The position numbers were made by a program, and so were the translations under genes. A stretch of DNA of 5,037 nucleotides from a bacterium (GTDB lineage Bacteria > UBP14 > UBA6098). The notes beneath the pieces are model-generated. The model worked only from the letters and a program-made list of their open reading frames with translations, had not been told where the DNA came from and made no database searches. The stretch's first letter is position 1. Each line of letters begins with the position of its first letter. Of the stretch, positions 1-4,177 are shown piece by piece. Location: contig DAOWNU010000183.1 in assembly GCA_030642425.1 (NCBI GenBank), positions 1 through 5,037 on the forward strand. The letters run 5' to 3'.

Positions 1-1
1 G

Positions 2-139
2 CTCAAGGGGAAAACGCTTGCCGGGCAGCTCGGGCAGCCGGAATCGGCATCGAGAGTTTTCAATGATATTATCGAAAAATATCCCGACAGCGACGCCGCC
101 ACCGAAGCGGCGGAATGTATCGAGGATCTGGAGGGTTGA
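2..139 (+). CDS. C-terminal end of a TPR-like protein (partial)
   Basis: The window opens inside a plus-strand reading frame that runs 45 codons to a TGA at 137-139; the 5' part lies outside. The visible residues include ESASRVFNDIIEKYPDSDAA followed by TEAAECIEDLEG. This is the helix-turn-helix spacing and the 'F..II.KYPDS..A..A' signature of a tetratricopeptide-like repeat, as in BamD/YbgF-type or generic TPR proteins. The frame ends one base before the proposed nadD start, and its last codons contain the nadD ribosome binding site, so the two genes are probably translationally linked. A specific identity cannot be given from this tail. BamD is a plausible guess only because envelope-assembly TPR genes are common housekeeping neighbours. 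I am confident that it is coding and TPR-like, and not confident about its role. Confidence 0.7.
   Translation, partial: LKGKTLAGQLGQPESASRVFNDIIEKYPDSDAATEAAECIEDLEG
130..134 (+). promoter_or_regulatory. Shine-Dalgarno site that fixes a TTG start for nadD
   Basis: GGAGG lies six bases before TTG 141-143, inside the last codons of the upstream gene. There is no ATG or GTG in the nadD frame between here and the conserved GIFGGSFDPPH motif. The only in-frame ATGs lie upstream, inside the preceding gene in another frame. This site therefore selects TTG as the initiation codon. Confidence 0.75.
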
Positions 140-140
140 A

Positions 141-722
141 TTGTTTCGCAGGGGCATATTTGGTGGGAGTTTCGATCCGCCGCACGTCGGTCATCTGATT
201 ATTGCCGAGAAACTCGCCGACGCGATCCCGCTGGATATTGTAACATGGGTTCCCGCCGCCTTGCCGCCGCATAAAAATACGGAAAAACTCGGTCCGGCCG
301 AACATCGTCTTGCGATGACGCGTATTGCGGTCGAGGGCAATCCAAAATTCGAGGTCTCGACTGTCGAGATGACGCCCGAACAACCCCCGTGGACAATTTT
401 CTTGTTGGAATATTATAAAAACAAATATCCACACGACAAGCTCCACTTGATTATCGGCGGTGATTCACTCGCCGAGTTCACAACATGGCGCGATTATCGG
501 GCGCTGTGGGAACTCGCCGAGATCGATGTCGCGTTGCGGCCGGGCTATGCGGTGTCGGAAGTCGATCCGGAAGTTCTGCGGAACATCAGAATAATCGAAT
601 GTCCGCTTATCGATATCAGCGCCACGGCGATCCGCGGGAACGTGCGCGCGGGAAAATCGATAAGATACCTTGTGCCGGAGGGCGTTGCGGAGTATATTGA
701 AAAAAACGGGTTGTATATTTAA
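141..722 (+). CDS. nadD: Nicotinate-nucleotide adenylyltransferase (NadD)
   Basis: Transfers AMP from ATP to nicotinate mononucleotide to form deamido-NAD in the cytoplasm, the penultimate step of NAD synthesis. With the TTG start the protein is 193 residues, normal for the family. Near the N-terminus is the nucleotidyltransferase motif GGSFDPPHVGH (residues 8-18), whose H15 and H18 form the (H/T)xGH ATP site. GGDSL follows at 106-110, then TWRDY (115-119), which normally contacts the nicotinate ring, and ISATAIR at 159-165, the variant of the ISSTxIR phosphate-binding motif. The C-terminus VPEGVAEYIEKNGLY is typical. One deviation is PPWTIFLLEYY (W84 to Y92) where most members have (S/T)YT(I/V)DT. 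The gene starts one base after the upstream stop and is followed after 68 bp by ade, so it is likely part of one transcript. Coding beyond this start would overlap the TPR gene out of frame, so the longer reading is rejected. Confidence 0.93.
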   Translation: MFRRGIFGGSFDPPHVGHLIIAEKLADAIPLDIVTWVPAALPPHKNTEKLGPAEHRLAMTRIAVEGNPKFEVSTVEMTPEQPPWTIFLLEYYKNKYPHDKLHLIIGGDSLAEFTTWRDYRALWELAEIDVALRPGYAVSEVDPEVLRNIRIIECPLIDISATAIRGNVRAGKSIRYLVPEGVAEYIEKNGLYI

Positions 723-781
723 GCGTTTTTATCTACGATTCCCGCCCGAAAAATGGGATTGCAATTTGTATGGATTTTACC

Positions 782-786
782 GGAGG
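782..786 (+). promoter_or_regulatory. Ribosome binding site selecting the ade start at 791
   Basis: GGAGG followed by AAAA leads directly to ATG 791-793. The in-frame ATG at 770, seven codons upstream, has no purine-rich site at proper spacing, and the codons between the two encode this SD itself. The later ATG is therefore the better start. Confidence 0.75.
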
Positions 787-790
787 AAAA

Positions 791-2509
791 ATGACTATCG
801 AAGAACTTAGCGACTTTATCGATGTTGCCAGAGGCAATAAACCCGCCGATCTTCTCCTGAGAGGCGCGAAAATTGTCAACGTCTTCTCCGGCGAGATAGA
901 GTCCGGCAATCTGGCAATCCACGGCGAAAAAATAGTCGGGATTGGCGATTACGAGGCCGTGAAAATTGTTGAACTTGACGGCGGCTTTCTCACGCCCGGG
1001 CTTATCGACGCTCACGTTCATATCGAATCGAGCATGGTTGTTCCGCCGCAATACGCGAGGGGCGTTTTGCCGCGTGGCACGACGGCCGTTTTCGCGGACC
1101 CGCACGAAATCGCGAATGTTATGGGCAAAGAGGGGATCGAGATGATGCTCGATTTGTCGGAGGGACTGCCGCTTACCGTATTTATCAATGTCCCCTCGTG
1201 CGTCCCGGCGACACACATGGAAACTTCCGGCGCGGAGATCGACGCCGCGGAAATCGCCGAGATATTGAAAGAGGACAGGGTAATCGGTCTCGCGGAGATG
1301 ATGAATTATCCCGGCGTCCTTTTCAAAGACCCTGGGGTTCTCGCAAAACTCGAGGCGGCCTCCGGCAGGGTTATCGACGGCCACGCGCCGGGCCTGTCCG
1401 GGAAAGACCTAAACGCCTACGCCGGAGTGGGGATCCACTCCGATCACGAGTGCACAACCGCGGAGGAAGCATCCGAAAAGCTCGCGGCGGGGATGTCGAT
1501 AATGATCCGCGAGGGAACGGGTGCACGCAACCTCGACGCGCTTCTCCCGATTGTAACAACGGTGAACTCCCGCAGGATCATGTTCGCTTCGGACGATCTT
1601 CACCCCTCCGAACTTCTCAATCGCGGCCATATCGATTACATGGTTCGCAGGGCCATGCAGTTCGGGCGCGACCCCGTAACCGCTATACGCATGGGGAGTC
1701 TCAACGCCGCCGAGTATTTCCGCCGATGGGATATGGGCGCAATCGCGCCGGGATATCTGGCGAATATTATCTGGGTGCCGGAACTGAAAGAATTCCAGCC
1801 GACAAAAGTATGGGCCGGCGGCGCTCTCGTGGCCGAAAACGGCGTCGCGATCCACGGCGGGTGTATGGACGCGAAAATCACCTGCCGGAACACGATGAAA
1901 CCCGCGCCGTTCGGGGCCGGCAATTTCAAAATACCGGCGGAGATAGCAGCGAAAGCGCATATAATCGAGCTTGTCCCCGGCCAGCTCGTTACAAATCACC
2001 TTGTCGAAGAGGTCAAAATCGAAAAACAGTTTGCCGTGGCGGATATCGAAAGGGACATTTTAAAACTCGCAGTGATAGAGCGCCACAAGGCGACCGGAAA
2101 TATCGGTCTTGGATTCGTGAGGGGTTTTGGGCTGCAAAGAGGCGCGCTGGCATGTTCTGTCGCCCACGATTCGCACAACATAATCGTTGTCGGGACGAAC
2201 GACGGGGACATGGAGGTCGCGGCAAAAGAGATAATCGGCACGCACGGCGGTTTTGCGGCCGCTGTTGACGGCAAAGTTATCGGCGTTCTCCCGCTGCCGA
2301 TTGCGGGGCTTATGTCCGCGGATATGATCGAGGATGTCGATATCCAGATGATCGGCCTGAAAAATATTGCGGCAAAAATGGGGAGCAAGATCGACGATCC
2401 CTTTATGCTGCTGGGCTTTTTGGCCTTGCCGGTAATCCCGCATCTCAAACTGACCGACAAGGGTCTGGTCGATGTGGACGCGTTCAAAATGATCAACTTA
2501 CTTGCTTAA
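791..2509 (+). CDS. ade: Adenine deaminase (AdeC type, metal-dependent amidohydrolase)
   Basis: Hydrolyses adenine to hypoxanthine and ammonia for purine salvage; cytosolic. The 572-residue length matches bacterial AdeC/Ade (about 570-590). An N-terminal composite domain (about 20-65) with LLLRGAKIVNVFSGEI leads into the amidohydrolase barrel. Expected metal and catalytic motifs are present in order: PGLIDAHVHIESSM with H75 and H77, FADPHEIANVMG with H105 and E106, DGHAPGLSG with H198, GIHSDHECT with H216, D218, H219 and E220, and MFASDDLHP with D268, D269 and H271. The residues after about 370 form the C-terminal domain typical of AdeC and include the well-conserved LGFVRGFGL and VGTNDGDM segments. 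No frameshift or missing ligand is seen. The family binds Fe or Mn (established knowledge, not visible here). The upstream gap of 68 bp shows neither a clear terminator nor a purine riboswitch, so co-transcription with nadD is likely. Downstream, 76 bp separate it from the lipoprotein gene. Confidence 0.96.
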   Translation: MTIEELSDFIDVARGNKPADLLLRGAKIVNVFSGEIESGNLAIHGEKIVGIGDYEAVKIVELDGGFLTPGLIDAHVHIESSMVVPPQYARGVLPRGTTAVFADPHEIANVMGKEGIEMMLDLSEGLPLTVFINVPSCVPATHMETSGAEIDAAEIAEILKEDRVIGLAEMMNYPGVLFKDPGVLAKLEAASGRVIDGHAPGLSGKDLNAYAGVGIHSDHECTTAEEASEKLAAGMSIMIREGTGARNLDALLPIVTTVNSRRIMFASDDLHPSELLNRGHIDYMVRRAMQFGRDPVTAIRMGSLNAAEYFRRWDMGAIAPGYLANIIWVPELKEFQPTKVWAGGALVAENGVAIHGGCMDAKITCRNTMKPAPFGAGNFKIPAEIAAKAHIIELVPGQLVTNHLVEEVKIEKQFAVADIERDILKLAVIERHKATGNIGLGFVRGFGLQRGALACSVAHDSHNIIVVGTNDGDMEVAAKEIIGTHGGFAAAVDGKVIGVLPLPIAGLMSADMIEDVDIQMIGLKNIAAKMGSKIDDPFMLLGFLALPVIPHLKLTDKGLVDVDAFKMINLLA

Positions 2510-2585
2510 AGAGGGTTTAGTAAGAAAAGAAACTCCATTTTACTGTTAGATAAATTTCGCAAACATATCTTAGAAGGAGGGCCCG

Positions 2586-3035
2586 ATGGCCAAAATAATT
2601 TACGCGATGCTTGCAATTGCCCTGATACTAATTATCGGCGGGTGCGAGGATGTCGCAAAGGCGCTCACCACAACGATTTCCGGCACTGTCTATGACGAGG
2701 GCGCGACTGTCGGCGGGGCGTTCATCTTCGTCCTCGAATCCGGCGACACGGTCTCCGCCGGGATGAGCCTGTCCAACGGAACGATTGGAAAATCCGACGG
2801 CAGCTACACAATTGTCGATGTGGTAACCGGCGATCATTACATCTGCGCAATCGATGATGTCGAGGGCAACGCCGTGTTCGATCCCGGAGTGGACCTGATC
2901 GGATATTACGGCACGGTTGACACATTGCTCGGTATCTCGATTCCGGAGGTCGTTACAATTTCGGAGGAGGGGCAGGACCTCGAGGGCATCGACATTCTCG
3001 ATATGTATATGATCCCGCTTCCGGCCGATAGCTAA
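2586..3035 (+). CDS. Small lipoprotein with a carboxypeptidase-regulatory-like beta-sandwich
   Basis: 149 residues. The strong AAGGAGG (2574-2580) five bases before ATG fixes the start. Residues 3-17 form a short basic-then-hydrophobic signal peptide ending in IIGGC, a lipobox with Cys20 as the lipidation site. Glu21 at +2 would suit outer-membrane sorting in an enterobacterial Lol rule, but the host is not known. Residues about 28-90 (TTTISGTVYDEG...GGAFIFVLESG...KSDGSYTIVDVVTGDHYICA) have the pattern of a transthyretin/CarboxypepD_reg-like domain: 'sGtVyd', a surface strand, then 'dGsYti...G.Y'. It is followed by DDVEGNAVFDPGVDLIGYYG (90-109), an Asp/Asn/Gly-rich loop resembling a Ca-binding EF-hand or dockerin loop, with an aromatic ending. 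Such proteins sit in the envelope, and no enzymatic residues are recognisable. The function is unknown. It is the last plus-strand gene before the convergent terminator, and a promoter of its own within 2510-2585 is possible but not clear. Confidence 0.8.
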   Translation: MAKIIYAMLAIALILIIGGCEDVAKALTTTISGTVYDEGATVGGAFIFVLESGDTVSAGMSLSNGTIGKSDGSYTIVDVVTGDHYICAIDDVEGNAVFDPGVDLIGYYGTVDTLLGISIPEVVTISEEGQDLEGIDILDMYMIPLPADS

Positions 3036-3143
3036 AATTTAAATAACGATGGCGTTGTCCGATTGAATTTCCCGCCGGATAATTAGCAGGGCTTGTTTTT
3101 AGGGGTCTTATGGTATCTGCTATGGATAATATGATTAGACTCA

Positions 3144-3199
3144 AAGCAGTAAGCCTATTTATCTCACGTATAACATTAGAATAATCTTTGTTACTGCTT
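3144..3199. repeat. 9-bp inverted repeat in the 3' region of the lipoprotein gene
   Basis: AAGCAGTAA at 3144-3152 is exactly complementary to TTACTGCTT at 3191-3199, separated by 38 bases. Additional complementary pairs overlap it (GCCTA 3153-3157 with TAGGC 3201-3205; ATCTC..ACG 3161-3168 with CGT..GAGAT 3205-3214), in an order that cannot all nest in one hairpin. This may be a structured 3' UTR, alternative folds or chance. It has no poly-T and is not a terminator by itself. Confidence 0.4.
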
Positions 3200-3236
3200 G
3201 TAGGCGTGGGAGATATAAATATTACTGTGGAGTTAA

Positions 3237-3270
3237 AAGCCCGATCGAATAGATCGGGCTTATTTATTTT
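3237..3270 (+). terminator. Rho-independent, probably bidirectional terminator
   Basis: AAGCCCGATC (3237-3246) pairs perfectly with GATCGGGCTT (3252-3261) around the five-base loop GAATA. Downstream on the plus strand is TATTTATTTT. On the minus strand the hairpin is followed by TTTTAACT. It lies about 200 bases past the plus-strand lipoprotein stop and about 215 bases past the minus-strand gene stop at 3478, so it could end transcripts arriving from both sides. Confidence 0.85.
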
Positions 3271-3477
3271 CGGATAAGGGGGGGATTCATTACCGGGAAC
3301 AATGCTAAGTTATTGAAACACAAGAGAATCTGCTTTTAAAACGGGAATGTTCCACGAATTATCGATGTCTATTTCATGCGGGTTTGAACGCTATTATACC
3401 GGTTCGATGGCACAAAATTGGCACAGGAAGTTTTTCGCGCGTTCGACATCGTGCATATCTTTCGGGCATAAAAAATA

Positions 3478-3978
3478 TCATTTTATCTCGAAACTCTCAT
3501 ATTCCTTCTTGCTCATCCCGAACTCCGGGTCGATAACCAGCACCTCTTTGTAGGTGAGTTCGTAGAGCTTATAGACCATGACGTCGATTTCGGCCTCCAG
3601 CGCGGTGGTGTCCGCGTCGGGGTCTTTTGCCTTCGCCGCGAGAATGCGGTCGACGAGTTTCTTGAACGCATTATTTATACGTTTATCGACCTTTCTTACT
3701 GGAACTAACTCAAAGAACACTTTCCTCAATTCCCTTGTTCCGCCTTGCAATTCGGGAAAATTATCTCTAAAACAGAACTTGAATAAAGATGAATTCAGGA
3801 AAGCAACCAACCATGAAATTTGTCCTCCAGTTATATGAAAAGACTTGTCATTATGGAAGAAATTATCATTTTTATCATATACAAACGGCAGATACTTCGT
3901 CATATTTGGGTAGATTATCTTCTCCTTCTCGAACTCGTCGAGGTAGGCGATAGTATCTACAAGATTTAAATTTTGCTT
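3478..3978 (-). pseudogene. 3' remnant of an Eco57I/TaqI-like type IIG restriction-modification gene
   Basis: An open minus-strand frame ends at TGA 3478-3480 and runs up to an ATG at 4050, but its first 24 codons are encoded by the palindromic element at 3979-4090. Only about 166 codons look native. They begin with DTIAYLDEFEKEKIIYPN, then a variable stretch (YLPFVYDK...FFHNDKSFHITGG), WLVAFLNSSLFKFCF, ELQGGTRELRKVFFELVPVR, and a helical end (AKDPDADTTALEAEIDVMVY followed by KLYELTYKEVLVIDPEF). This is the C-terminal TaqI-like target-recognition and specificity part of Eco57I-family enzymes, in which one polypeptide holds nuclease, N6-adenine methyltransferase and recognition domains. The whole nuclease/methyltransferase part, normally several hundred residues with NPPY, is missing upstream: a stop and a different gene lie there instead. 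There is no SD before ATG 4050, so expression is doubtful. GC is about 34% at 3661-3900 but about 53% at 3481-3660. It could instead be a stand-alone specificity subunit, but this seems less likely. Confidence 0.8.
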
Positions 3979-3983
3979 CGTAG

Positions 3984-4005
3984 GGATAGGCCCATGTGCC
4001 TGTCC
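3984..4005. repeat. Hairpin 1 of the composite element
   Basis: GGATAGGC (3984-3991) pairs with GCCTGTCC (3998-4005), with one T-G wobble, around the six-base loop CCATGT. It has the same stem and loop size as hairpin 2 but a different sequence. Confidence 0.75.
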
Positions 4006-4012
4006 TTCGTCA

Positions 4013-4034
4013 GGGCGACCACACGGGGTCGCCC
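4013..4034. repeat. Hairpin 2 of the composite element
   Basis: GGGCGACC (4013-4020) pairs perfectly with GGTCGCCC (4027-4034) around ACACGG. The spacer of seven bases from hairpin 1 suggests tandem modules. The downstream plus-strand sequence CCGTTTTG is too short a T-run to call a terminator. Confidence 0.85.
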
Positions 4035-4064
4035 CCGTTTTGAAATTCACGCAAATCCCACGAT

Positions 4065-4085
4065 GGGCATGTCACCGCCATGCCC
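4065..4085. repeat. Hairpin 3 of the composite element
   Basis: GGGCATG (4065-4071) pairs perfectly with CATGCCC (4079-4085) around TCACCGC. A 30-base spacer separates it from hairpin 2, and its right arm runs into the terminal CCCTACG. Confidence 0.8.
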
Positions 4086-4111
4086 CTACGCACAATCCTC
4101 GATTTCAAACC

Positions 4112-4177
4112 CTATTTCGCTTCCAGCGCCTCGATGTAGCGACCCATTAATCCGAAATCCAGCGGAAATTCGAGCCA
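4112..4177 (-). other. Short open frame ending LMGRYIEALEAK, possible gene remnant
   Basis: Just after the TAA of the tail-fibre-like gene, a different minus-strand frame reads W-LEFPLDFG-LMGRYIEALEAK and stops at TAG 4112-4114. It is closed upstream by a TAA at 4178-4180. The internal ATG (4145-4147) overlaps the stop of the neighbouring gene as TAATG and would give only 11 residues. The ending looks like a natural helical C-terminus, so it may be the tail of a lost gene or a frameshifted end of the neighbour. The evidence is weak. Confidence 0.25.

Larger units (their letters stand above)
3036..3477. other. Non-coding convergent intergenic region
   Basis: About 440 bases between the lipoprotein stop and the stop of the minus-strand restriction-modification fragment, noticeably more AT-rich than the upstream genes. 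I find no convincing gene, tRNA or CRISPR in it. The only structures I can support are the terminator hairpin at 3237-3261, the complementary blocks at 3144-3220, a run of seven G at 3278-3284, and a short in-frame extension of the minus-strand gene at 3394-3477. Short frames here, such as the plus-strand one crossing 3347-3553, lack an SD and a recognisable protein. Confidence 0.7.
3979..4090. repeat. MITE-like composite palindromic element with three hairpins
   Basis: About 112 bp bounded by CGTAGGG (3979-3985) and its inverse CCCTACG (4084-4090). It contains three different GC-rich hairpins with 7-8 bp stems and 6-7 base loops. It has no coding capacity of its own, although the minus-strand frame reads through it as MNFKTGATPCGRPDEGQAHG and so on. 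No clear target-site duplication is seen in the flanks (left ...TTTTGCTT, right CACAATCC...). From memory, short modules of the form GGGCGACC...GGTCGCCC next to GTAGGG are recurrent interspersed repeats in many uncultured bacterial genomes; I cannot check this here. It separates the restriction-modification remnant from the tail-fibre-like gene. Confidence 0.75.

Noticed and set aside
18..140. N-terminal extension of NadD from an ATG at 18
   Set aside because: It overlaps the upstream TPR frame out of phase, has no SD, and adds about 41 residues before the conserved GIFGGSFDPPH motif, which normally lies at the extreme N-terminus.
770..790. Earlier ATG for adenine deaminase
   Set aside because: No SD precedes it, and the added codons encode the GGAGG that serves the ATG at 791.
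723..790. Purine riboswitch upstream of ade
   Set aside because: The gap is only 68 bp and shows no three-way-junction arms or terminator hairpin.
1198..2268. Long plus-strand frame of 356 codons inside ade, and several minus-strand frames over nadD and ade
   Set aside because: These are Arg/Pro-rich shadow frames of GC-rich coding DNA with no family motifs, while ade has every expected motif.
2497..2524. Inverted repeat CTTACT...AGTAAG over the ade stop as a terminator
   Set aside because: The stem has only six AT-rich pairs, a 16-base loop and no T-tract after it.
3408..3423. Sigma-54-like -24/-12 site TGGCAC-N5-TGGCA
   Set aside because: It has correct GG-to-GC spacing but a mismatch in the -12 element, and it points on the plus strand into the end of the minus-strand gene with no downstream plus gene.
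3347..3553. Plus-strand 68-codon frame
   Set aside because: No SD and no recognisable protein features; it runs into the antisense of the restriction-modification C-terminus.
3979..4090. CRISPR array or tRNA in the hairpin-rich stretch
   Set aside because: The three palindromes differ in sequence and spacing, and there are no identical repeats with unique spacers and no cloverleaf arms.
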